Shown here one piece after another: positions 34,819 to 44,708 of a stretch of DNA of 64,000 nucleotides. The translations under genes were made by a program, and so were the position numbers. Numbering within the stretch: the stretch's first letter is position 1; every line of letters begins with the position of its first letter. Origin of the DNA: Cryptomeria japonica (taxonomy: Eukaryota; Streptophyta; Pinopsida; Cupressales; Cupressaceae). The notes beneath the pieces are model-generated. The model was not told the origin of the DNA and did not search any database. It saw only the letters and a program-made list of their open reading frames with translations. Location of the stretch: contig NC_081413.1 of the NCBI RefSeq assembly GCF_030272615.1, positions 335,086,302 to 335,150,301 of the forward strand, written 5' to 3'.

Positions 34819-35994
34819 TCAACTCCTCCTCGCTTTGAAAACACAAGGGAATGACTTGGGTGTTGTTGCAGCTCTCTCGAGGGACTGAAAAATGGGAGTG
34901 GGAGCAAAACTAATTTGTCCCAATATTCCACAGTCATTAGGACTAACTTCAAGTTTAGGCCCCTTCTGCAAAGAATACACCACTATCTCAGATGAAGGAA
35001 GAGTTTCTTCATCTTCAATAAAGGAGGAAAGATGATCAAAATTGATCAAAGCTTCCTCCTTGTTGCATTCTTCTTTCTTGGTGTCTAAATGCTACAAACT
35101 GTCTTCTTCTTACTCCTCGAACACCTCAAGCTCCATCATGGAATCCTCCTACAACATCTCAGACTCTTCAATGCCATCCTCAATGACAACATGTCACTTC
35201 TCAAATATGTGGGGAGGATGAGTTCCATCTTCCCTCCAAACAATAGGTCCATCCTTGCAAATATAAATCTCAACAGGGCTAGAGTACTAAGGGCCCTGAA
35301 AGATAGGCTCCTGCACATCCAAAGCTCATATTCCCATGTTATTTGGGATATTGAAATTAGAGCTCTCTTGGATAGGCTCATTATAAGGGTGGATCTACTC
35401 AAGGACAAGCTCCTCAAAATATCTAGGAGGGCTCTCCTGTTTGAAACTTGGAAATCTTCTTTTAAGGGGAATAGGAGCAGAGGCCTCTGCCTGCATGATT
35501 TTGACCTTTAGGGCCACCAACAGTTTGATATCTTCCTCTCTTGCAGAAGTAAGCTTCTCTGCAAGAAAGGCCTCATGTTTTTGTTGGGCCTCCAACTCAT
35601 TTTGTTATTATCGTTAAGCTTGCTAAGAAAGATCCTCTTGTTGTTGTTGTTCTTGGTAAAAGGCCTCCTCCTGTTGTTGCTCCCATATTTGTTGCTTGAT
35701 CTCATCAAGTTGCCTTCTGTAATACATCATGGTGTCCTGCATCATATTTACCATTTCGGACATAGTAGATTCTATAAGAAGGCCTGCCTCACTCCTTTGA
35801 GGCTGATCAAGAGGTAGAGTAGGGGTGGGAGGGTGGTAACCATTGGGAAAATACCCACCTTCTACTGGAGCAAAAGTATTTGGCTTCAAACTAGGAGAAG
35901 TCCTAGTTTGTTCATATTGAGAGGATGGGAAGGGTTGATTGACACTTTCACAAAATGGGAGTGCATAGAAATTGTACCCATGATATGTTCTCAT
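34819..35994 (-). pseudogene. D-b single ORF, unrecognised
   Basis: Same protein as 25740-26966: ATG at 35994, a Gln/Glu-rich helix region (LLIESTMSEMVNMMQDTMMY, QQIWEQQQEEAFYQEQQQQE), IPLKRRFPSF, VWREDGTHPPHIFEK, and the acidic tail. About 392 codons in one frame with several stops. This copy keeps a short insertion relative to D-a near residues 40-55 (EGGYFPNGYHPPTPTLP). After about 34890 the frame shifts (PKSFPCVFKARRS). That the same reading frame is shared between two decayed copies indicates it was coding in the ancestor. Confidence 0.7.
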
Positions 35995-36348
35995 ATTGAA
36001 AGCATTTAAAAAATATAGCCTTTGTTAACAAATAATGTTAAAGAGGAAAAAGATCTGCCTTACTAGAGAGAAGAGGTGACATACCAAGGTCACCAAAATG
36101 GCTTTGAAGTCAGGTACTTGAAGAATGACTGCCTCCAAAGAAATGAAACTGAAGGACACACCAAGTCTTCATTTGTTTTGAGAGTTGGATTGCATAACTA
36201 GTAGATGTTGTTGTAGAGAGTCACCAAGTATGTGATTTGTTGCCTCCAAAGGCTGAATTACTAATCCACACACCACAATCAACAAAGATATGACTGGTGA
36301 CTGATATTTTGTACCCCGAATGGCCATCTATGAACTAAAAGTTTAAAA

Positions 36349-36368
36349 GTCCCACCGGGTGTGCCAAA
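36349..36368 (-). promoter_or_regulatory. D-b primer binding site
   Basis: The minus strand reads TTTGGCACACCCGGTGGGAC, closer to the plant Ty3 consensus than the D-a copy. Confidence 0.85.
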
Positions 36369-36371
36369 AAT

Positions 36372-38392
36372 TGTCACAAAAGTTTGCACCCTTAGTGATC
36401 AGACATGATCACCAACCTTGTGAAACATGGAAACAACCTCTCAAGTGTGGGACCTTGTCAAATGTGAGGTTGAGTCTCTAGAGAAGGTCCACTTCCTATT
36501 CAATCTGATGGAAAGTGTTGGACCAACCCAACACATGAAAATCTAATCTATGCTCTGACAAGGAAAAGGGAGAGAGAGAGAGAAGGGTTGCATGAAAGAA
36601 GGGAAATAAGGTTTGCACCCAGACTGAAATGATGATCACCCCTGCCTATGTCTACACAAAATACTAATGAAACCACCTAGGAATAGCATAGATTTCTACC
36701 TTAATTAGCCACCTAAGTGCAAGTAAAGGTTATAATCTATGAAATGAAGAAAGGAACTGAGCTTAGTTCACAGTCAACATTCATAGAAAAGATCAACACA
36801 AACACCTACAACGAAGGAAAACAAACACGAATACATTCATACAAAGAGGTAAGAAAATTACATAGGTTGTAAGAACTAAAATTAGGAAAAACAAGTGAAT
36901 TTTATTAATCAGGCAAAGAAATTTTTACAAGTGCAAAGAGACATAAGCCTTCTACAGAAGAAAAAGAGGGAGAAGATTCTGTCATAATATTATAAAATTG
37001 CCTTTATAGTTTAGGCATAACTGAGATGATTACATTTGATGAAAAACAAAAATATCAAAGAGGGGAGAAGATCAGATCGACAGATCTGACGGTGTGTTTC
37101 ATCTAGCTCTAGGAGCATCCTCTTCCTCTAGAGAAACAAAATCCCTGTGTGGAAGGAAGAAAATCTCTATGCAAATGCACTGGATGGTGTTTGCAGAGGG
37201 AAAAAGTCTTCAAGTTGCATTGAAGAGGCATAGGCGGTATCAAAATGGCATACAAAATTCACCTCTCAAGTTATGGCATGCAAATCTGGTGGTTGGAGCA
37301 AGATCAGGGCCAAAATCTGACATCAATTGAGAAAATATCGGCCTCGACCATTGGGTCGACAACCACCTTGCACAAAGCATTCAAAACCTAACGGCCACCA
37401 CAAATTCAAATATCCATCGTTGATCTGAGAGATTCATGTGAAAATTGATGCATGAGATCTCTTAATGTGTGTACCCATCGAGACCATTAAGAGATTAAAA
37501 CATGGTCGTCAGATTGGGCCTTTATGAAAATACGATGATAGTAGATGTCCGACATGGCACCTCGGGTCCACGTCTCATTGGATGTGTTGACTGGCGACTG
37601 CACTTATTTCTTATCCTGCGACATCACAATGGGTCTAATTTTTCCTCGTGGGATAAAAATCCTCATTGTTTTTGCCTTGCTTTTCTTATCTCGTAGCTTT
37701 TCTTCACCGTCTCTTCAACCTCGTGGGATAAGCCATCTCGAGTTTTCTTTGTTTGCCTTCACTTTCTCTTATCCCATGAGCTTCCTTTGTTTCTTTTTTA
37801 TCCTCATGGGATAAGAATTCCTTTAGCTCATTCTTCTTTGTTCTTATCTCGTGACATCTTCCTTGTCTTCATTTTCCTTCGCGGGATAAGGGTCTCTTTT
37901 ATTAAATACCCTTATTTCCTTATCCTGCAGGGCCTGCTTTGTACTTTTCTTATCTGATGCAGTCTCAACTGTCTCCATTTATCTCCTTAGGATAAGAAGT
38001 CCAAGCTTTATCTTTGTTCTCCTATCCCATGGGACCTTATCCTACAAGACCTTTTTTCTTTGCCCGCCAAACACTTAGCCAATTGGTCCTGCCTTGGAGA
38101 CAAATAACACATTGCAGACTGAGGCGGTCAATAACATGGTCTGGTCGATAACATGACATCTTATTGACACGAGCCGTTGATATAGCATATTATGCACGGG
38201 GTCAATAACACTTGTGTTATTGACACATCATATAACACTAGTGTTATATGACTCTACAAAACTATGAAGAAGAAGCTAACCCTATTGAGACTGATAACAC
38301 GTCGTGTTATCAGTATTGACTAACACAAAGCATTAGCCACACTAAAATCCTAGATTTGAGCTTTGCTAAGGTTGACACAAAAAGTGCCAACA
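36372..38392 (-). repeat. D LTR 3 (5' LTR of D-b)
   Basis: 2,021 bp; starts TGTCACAAAAG and ends GTGCCAACA. It lacks the CCTAACCCTAACC stretch present in the other two LTRs, but keeps the GATAAG cluster (about 37605-38060) and ATAACAC palindromes (about 38118-38310). Confidence 0.9.
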
Positions 38393-38397
38393 CTTAT

Positions 38398-39533
38398 TGT
38401 ATACACCTAAAAATGGTCTGAAGATAATTAATTAAATAAGCAATTATTTAATTAATCCCCCTTCCCAATTTAATTGAATTCACTAAGCAATTTGATTAAA
38501 TTCCCCCTTTTTCATCTACTTATTAATAAATCTAAGGATTTATTTAATAGGTTCATTTCAATAATCCCCTTTGATTAATTAATTCAAATTAATTAATCTC
38601 TTCCCATTAAGTTCATTTCTTCTAACCCCTAATTAATTAAAACAAATCAATTTATGAGTTGTTGAGAGTTAATTAGTCTTATTTTAATTTTTAAATTCAA
38701 ATTATCCACATGCCTCCTAGGTTCTAACCACCTAACCTAGCCCCTCCTAAACCTAACCCATCTAACCCTGAGTTTAATTAACCCCATCTTTGCTTGCACA
38801 TCCTAACCTCCTATAGACACATGGAATTCTTGGGCCACATGTCCCCTTTCCTTAGACACTTGCTCTCTCATGAGCAAAGCTTCTTGACACATGTCACCAT
38901 AGAGATGGCAAATGTTCCCTTTCATCCAACCTCTCTAGAAGCTTCTTGACACTTGTCACCATAGAGATGACAAATGTTCCCTTTCATCCAACCTCTTCTC
39001 CTACCAACCTCCAATTGTCCCCTTTCATCCAACCTCTTCACCAACCTCTTCCAGTCTCACCCTTGATATCTTCAAACTTAATCTTGACCGTTGATTCCTG
39101 CCACCTCACCCCTGGCCTTGGAAATTGTATAAATAGATCCCATTTTGGAGCTTAAAGGATCCCAATCCATCTCATTTGCATTCAAGCATTGTTACTATAG
39201 GCGTATAGCTCTTAGCAATATCATTTTAGCATTGCCATCATGCTCAATTTTACCTTAAATCTAGCTTATTTTCTAGCATAATCATGGAATCATGTAGCTT
39301 AATCCTTATCATTGCTAGCTCATGCATCTTTATCATTTAAATCCTCTATTTAAGTGTAGTCAAGTCACTGGAATTTGCATGACCAGATCTGAGAGCAAAA
39401 TTCATATTCGCATTTACTAGGAGGCGATAGATCGATTAGCTATGGTTTATCTTTCTTTGCTTTATTTGTTAACCATGCTTGTAATGATCTATTGAGTGTT
39501 TTGTGTTGCAGCTACATGTATTACAAGTATACA
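38398..39533 (+). repeat. Solo-like Ty3 LTR inside element E
   Basis: 1,136 bp; starts TGTATACACC, ends GTATACA. It is related to the E, G1 and G2 LTRs (TCAAGTCACTGG, ATCTGAGAGCAAA, ACCATGCTTGTAATGA motifs). It is directly followed by protease-RT linker sequence, not by a PBS. CTTAT precedes it and CTTCAT follows it, a possible decayed 5-bp target duplication. Confidence 0.75.
39128..39136 (+). promoter_or_regulatory. LTR TATA box
   Basis: TATAAATAG, 730 bp into the LTR. Confidence 0.65.
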
Positions 39534-40697
39534 CTTCATAGGCATGACACTTATGTCTATCAAAATGGCCAATTTCACCAAGGTATCATGGACAATCGTC
39601 AACATCCAAGCAAAAATCTTCACAACCCATCAAAACTCTTTGATGGAATGTTTATTCAAGCAGGAATACTAGCAGATGAAATAAAAGATAAGGATGTCTT
39701 GACTTGGTTGTACAAAGATGAAGAAGACACATGAGCAAAAATTTTAAGTGTCACAATCCCAATAGAGCAATATGGCAACAGATTCAAAATCATGTAAAGG
39801 ATGGGATACTCAGGAAAAGGTCCTATCACCAAATGGAAAGAGGGCATTGTAGAACCAATTAAACCACACTCAAAACTTTCCAAGGACAAATTTGGACTAG
39901 GATATGGATAGCATCAACATCAACCCGATCAATAGAATCAACAGCAAGAATATGCATGGCAACAAAATTGACAACAAGAAACTGCAAGGTGACATCAACA
40001 GAAATGGGAAATAGCACAACAACAAGAGGCAAAAAAATCAATCCAAAAGCATCAAGATGAGGAGTGCACACAATAACAAACATAATTTTCCCTTAGAAAA
40101 GTAGAAGCAACTCAAAATTTCTATGAGCAGTTCCGTAAACTACAAGAAAGATCTGACACAGACTCAAATGAATGGGAATGGGATACTTGTTCTGATGTAA
40201 ATGAAGATATTGATATAGATGTTGTTCATACATATACTCCCATATCAGATGAAGGACAAGGCTCAATGTCTTGATCATTTGAATTTGGACCATGACATAT
40301 CTATGATGCTAGTGAGAATGAGTAGATCCAATACGAGATGGGCAATCCAGAGGAGAGTACCATCATAGGCCTTGATCTTGTTGATAACTTTGACAATATT
40401 TCTATCATGACCCTTACAACCTTAGACCTTAATCCACCTAATGATTCCTTACGCCTTGTATATCCTGAACTCATAGACTGGGAACAGCCTGAACTCATAG
40501 ACTGGGAACAACCTGAACAACTCAATATACCTATCTTCCCAGATGATGACACTATTGTCTATTACCTCTATTTAGTGAATCTTAAAACATTCTCTACCAG
40601 TGAAACTCATAACTATATCTTCAACTAGGGGAGTGCCAAGTCTTTTAGTCGCAAAACAAATGAAACACAAAAAGGATCTAATGGTGACAACCATCTA
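39534..40697 (+). pseudogene. Protease-RT linker with G-patch-like segment
   Basis: The frame starting in the LTR and continuing to 39734 reads LFDGMFIQAGILADEIKDKDVLTWLYKDEEDT, alignable with SLFVQSS..LANEIKEYVVLK of G1. It is followed by RMGYSGKGPITKWKEGIVEP...KDKFGLGYG, a decayed G-patch-like glycine motif also present in G1 (54805). A Gln-rich stretch and SDTDSNEWEWDT follow. 40338-40628 is open and contains a 24-bp tandem duplication (PELIDWEQ twice, 40464-40511). Several stops. Confidence 0.7.
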
Positions 40698-41378
40698 ATG
40701 GCAGTATTAGATCACAAAAAAGTAAAAAGAAAGGATGCATCCAATGGTGAAAACCTCTTTGAGGCGCTAACGAATGAAAGACTTGACACTCTTCTTGAGC
40801 ACTATCGGGAGAGATCACCAATATTGATTGAGCCAACACAATCAATAAGTATTGGCACAACAGAGATAACAAAGACTTTACATCTGGTTGCATCCTTAAC
40901 AGATCAAGAGAAACCCAGTTTCATAAGGTTTTTCAAAGAAAATCAAATCAGCTTCACCTTTTCATATGCAGATATGTCAGGAATAGATCCAAACTTTATC
41001 ATGCACCATTTATCCATAGCTCCAATATCCAAACTTGTCAAACAGAAGTGGGGAAAAATGAATCCACATGTGGCACTGCTAGTCAAAGCAGAACTAAAGA
41101 AACTACTAGATGTCGGTTTCATTCAACTGATCAACTATGCAGAGTGGATCTCCAACATAGTACCTATTTTCAAACCAGACAAAAGTATTAGGATATGCAC
41201 CAACTTTAGGGATCTGAACAAAGCTTGCCCTAAGGATGACTTTCCTTTTCCCAACATCGACACAATTGTAGATCTAACAACAGGACATGCTAGGTTATCA
41301 CTTTTGGATAGTTTCTCAAGATACAATAAAATCAAAATAGCACTAGAAGACAAAAATATCCCGCTGCTCGCACATTAA
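40698..41378 (+). pseudogene. Ty3 reverse transcriptase, N-terminal half
   Basis: A 226-codon open stretch. Residues 25-90 are a spacer ending SFTFSYADMSGIDPNFIMHH. From about residue 120 come the RT fingers: ALLVKAELKKLLDVGFIQL, EWISNIVPIFKPDKSIRICT, FRDLNKACPKDDFPFPNIDT, and LSLLDSFSRYNKIKIALED, containing the first catalytic Asp in the position of FSFLDGFSGYNQI. The protein stops ten residues later; YLDD, RNase H and integrase are all deleted. The deletion joins to the PPT and LTR 90 bp downstream. Confidence 0.93.
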
Positions 41379-41457
41379 TTAAGTCAAGTTCAGAATTGGT
41401 ATCTCCTAGACACATCAACATATTCTTTGAACCAACGCGTTGCTTGCACATTAATTC

Positions 41458-41470
41458 AAAGAGGAGAAAA
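41458..41470 (+). promoter_or_regulatory. Polypurine tract
   Basis: AAAGAGGAGAAAA directly before TGTAATACCC. Confidence 0.85.
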
Positions 41471-42577
41471 TGTAATACCCTAAAATTGGTCACCTAAACC
41501 ATGGGCCCCTAATTTGGACAACATCACCAAGGTCCTAACCAAAGGCAATTAAATCAACTTTGAGCACACAATTAATTAATTCTTCAATCATTAAATGTCA
41601 CATGGCAAGTGAATTATTCTATATTAATTAAATATTTATTTAATAAATTAAATCATTGCAAGAAAATCATTTTGATCAATTATCCTATTTAATTTATTAA
41701 ATATAATTAATAAATTTGCCATTTAATCATAAAAAAAGGAATTAATTTATCACAAAAGAGGAATCAATATGCAAAGCAAGAGTTAAATTGAAAATAAAAT
41801 AAAAGAATTGAATTGAGAGAGAAATCAAACTTGGAAAGCAATTAAAGGAATTTTAATCATTCTCTAAAATTGGAACTCAAAGCTTTTGAGAAAAGAAGTT
41901 CAGTTGCATTGAAAAGACTCTTTTCTTGAATAAATCAAAGAATTGCATAGAATTACCTATTTTCATCTCAAGTGCATGGAATTAATTGAATTATATCTCT
42001 AATGCAAACTCAAACTTACAATTTGAATGCATTTCAATTCAACTATAATTGGAATCTATCTCAAGGTTAACTGAATCTGATTTCTTAATTATTTCAATTA
42101 TCCTAAATTGTTCTTTTTCTTGATCTCTCTAGCAATTCTCTATAAATTCAGCCTTCATCTCTCATTCAAAACACCTTGGAGATTTATTGTTATTATGCAG
42201 TTTTTGCTCTGGATTCTTTGAAGATATTGTGCTTACTTTTTGAGATTATTGCATCTTAGTTTAATTTCTTTTTGCATATTTTATGATTGCTTGAATTCAT
42301 ATAGCTTACTATTCATCTATCTAGCATAATCTTGCATCCATTTAGCTTAATATCATGCTCATATAGATTAAATCCTTTGTCTTGGTGCAGTCTAGTCACT
42401 GGTATTGCTTATACAAATCTGAGAGCAATTTTATACTCGGATCTTTTAGAAGGCAATTGGTTGATTTGTTATGGTTATATTATTCATGCTTATATCTATC
42501 TAACCATACATGTAATGACTTAATTGGAGTGTTGTGTCTTGCAACTTACAGATTTATTCCACTTTTTCACACACACA
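41471..42577 (+). repeat. Ty3 LTR: 5' LTR of G1, 3' LTR of the preceding unit
   Basis: 1,107 bp; starts TGTAATACCC, ends CACACA. It has PPT on its left and PBS on its right, so it is flanked by internal sequence on both sides. Same family as 58313-59440 (roughly 88% identical by eye). Confidence 0.92.
42141..42147 (+). promoter_or_regulatory. LTR TATA box
   Basis: TATAAAT in CTCTATAAATTCAGCCTTC, 670 bp into the LTR; the same phrase occurs in the G2 LTR. Confidence 0.75.
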
Positions 42578-42581
42578 TTTC

Positions 42582-42599
42582 TGGTACCCAGTGTGGGGT
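42582..42599 (+). promoter_or_regulatory. G1 primer binding site
   Basis: TGGTACCCAGTGTGGGGT, four bases (TTTC) after the LTR; diverged from the G2 version. Confidence 0.85.
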
Positions 42600-44708
42600 A
42601 GAAGACTACATCTTTTGGCCTCAGAGACTAACTTTTTCTTATTTTTCAATTTTTTTTTTTTTTTTTTTTTTCGGATTTTTCGTTCGTACAGTTGTTGTGA
42701 ATTATTGTATGAGTTTTCCCACTCTACCGAATGACAAATGGCAAATATCATGTGATCTCGTACGAATTATCATACGACTCGGTGAGAATCATTGTACGGT
42801 ATTCTATCTTTCTCGGTTAAAAGCATATTTCATTCGTCAAGTTTTCTCATTCAATTTTTATCATACTAACGCTGACCCTGGCTTATTGTTCATCTGTCTG
42901 AGAAAATTTCATAGCCTAATCAATTTTTGTAGAATGCTTGTCGAAGAATATGCTTGTCAAACAAAGACAATATGACTACTAACTCATTGTCTTTGCAGGT
43001 TGCCTAAGGAGATTCGAGCAAACATTGTGTATTCATTAAATTCTTTTTTTAGGCACCTAACTTGCTATCTGGTTAATGAACAAATCTATCTTTCATGTTT
43101 TAAGAAAATTCTGAGAGGCAGGAGAGTATGCTCTTTTCTGTATAGACAATTAGAAATCTAGACCCTTGAGGCTTTTTCCTAAGTTTGAGATTTGTATATC
43201 TTTAGCAGGCCTACCCTCCCAAGGAGCCTTTAAGGCCAAAGCCATTAGGGTCGGTGAGAGGGGAACGACCCAAGTGGGAATGACTAAATGCCAAGTACTC
43301 CAACCCACTATAAAATAAATGTGATTTGATGAAAATCAAGTCAACGATAGTGCTTATGAATTGCTCTCCTTTGTACCTTCGGGTATATCAAACCTTGGTT
43401 TTCAAGGTTGGGAGACCTCTTAATTGATTTTATACCCCGACGCACCGAACATATCCCTTACTAGTTCCAATTAAGATTAGAAGCTACCCGGTTCACCTTT
43501 GAAAGGGGGGATAATCTTTGTGCAAGAGAGATAGCAACTCTCCCAAGATACTTGCCATTTCATGCCCCCATTAGCATTTGGAGTTGGCTAATACAAAGTT
43601 GAGAATCCATTGCTTGAGACTCAGTGGCCATATTCTGATTAGCTATTGGGTGTGTACCCGAGTCTGCAAGAAATGATTTTCTCCTCTTACCAATTTCCAT
43701 AGGGTTAGCGTGCTATGATTGGAGTCATTATACATATTATGTGTTTATTGTGTTTTCATCCCTGAAACTGAAACTGAAATACCAAAACTAGAGAAAACAA
43801 TAAACAACCTTGTGGTCAAAACTCTGTCTGTGTCAAAAACTAGTCTATGTTAGTCAAAACTGTCCGTGTCGCAAACTAGTCTATCTCAGCTGTCCAATAA
43901 CTCAGTCAATCTCAAAACTGGTCATCATCAGTCATTAAAAACTCAGTCTTTCAAAAATTTTGTCTCTATCTAGTAATCTGTTGTATGAGTCTTCTGATTT
44001 ATCATCCTGCTACATACCTGTTGTTGTACAAAAATTCATTAGGTCTAACAGTTTGTCATCTGGTTGCTCATTCTGTGTCATACGAAATCTGATAAACTAT
44101 TGTCCTGCTTAGGGAATTATCATCTAATCTTTGATTCTATGTTCCATGAAAAACCATTACATTCATCAGTTTGTCATCTGAGGTATACCTATCTGTCATG
44201 CGAACATAGGCAGCAACTCGTACGAAATTCTGTTTCTGTCGTCCTGAAGCTATTAAACTGTCGTTTGGTCCTGTAAAACCTGTCATACGAATCTATGATT
44301 TTGTCAGTCTAGAATAGTCAAACTTGCCTAAAATAGTCTACAGCGAGCATAAAATTGGTTATCATCATTCTTAGCATAAACAAATTTAAACAGTGCACTT
44401 CTGTCGTAGTGTTGCATGATTTTGTCGTCATCTTTCAGCTAGTTCAATCAACCATTTATCAAATTTAAGTCACTTAGATAACATCTTACATAGGATAGAT
44501 CGTTCCTGAAACCAGACTGAGTCTTAGTCACTTCTCTTAAATCAAACTAGGTAACTTAGATAAATGTCTTACACAGGATAGATCTTTCCTGAAATTAGAC
44601 TAAATCTTAGTTGCTTCTCTCAATCGATACGTTAAACGAACAACTAGCTCCAAATTTTATTTTGACTTCTGCATCACAAACAACTTTAGGTCACACCAGT
44701 CAATAAAA
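42600..44708 (+). other. G1 untranslated leader
   Basis: Contains a T22 run (42650-42671), TCGTACGA palindromes (42758, 44218), a TACTAAC...TTTGCAG splice-acceptor-like signal (42977-42998), the conserved leader block (43197-43690), and about two copies of the element expanded to seven 39-bp units in G2 (near 43810). The 197-codon frame at 42382-42975 spans LTR, PBS and leader and is not a gene. Confidence 0.75.

Larger units (their letters stand above)
22807..38392 (-). mobile_element. Tandem array of non-autonomous D elements
   Basis: Three LTRs of one family (22807-24866, 27347-29401, 36372-38392) alternate with two internal regions (24867-27346 and 29402-36371, the latter holding the C insertion). 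PBS sites on the minus strand at 27321-27340 and 36349-36368 show antisense orientation. Each internal region is about 2.5 kb after removing C, too short for gag-pol, and carries one degenerate frame. The middle LTR serves as 3' LTR of one unit and 5' LTR of the other. Confidence 0.88.
16174..42577 (+). mobile_element. Ty3/gypsy element E (Tat-like), mosaic, interrupted
   Basis: 5' LTR 16174-17619, PBS, leader, gag, protease to about 22806; then 16.7 kb of later insertions; then 39534-41470 with the protease-RT linker and the start of RT; then LTR 41471-42577. The break falls at the same place in the protease-RT linker on both sides when compared with element G1 (54400-54990), which supports continuity. 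However, the 5' LTR and the LTR at 41471 are different families, so the right half could instead be a separate element. Most of RT, RNase H and integrase is missing. Confidence 0.6.

Noticed and set aside
42382-42975. 197-codon plus-strand ORF
   Set aside because: Runs through the LTR end, the PBS and the poly-T leader, with no homologous frame in G2.
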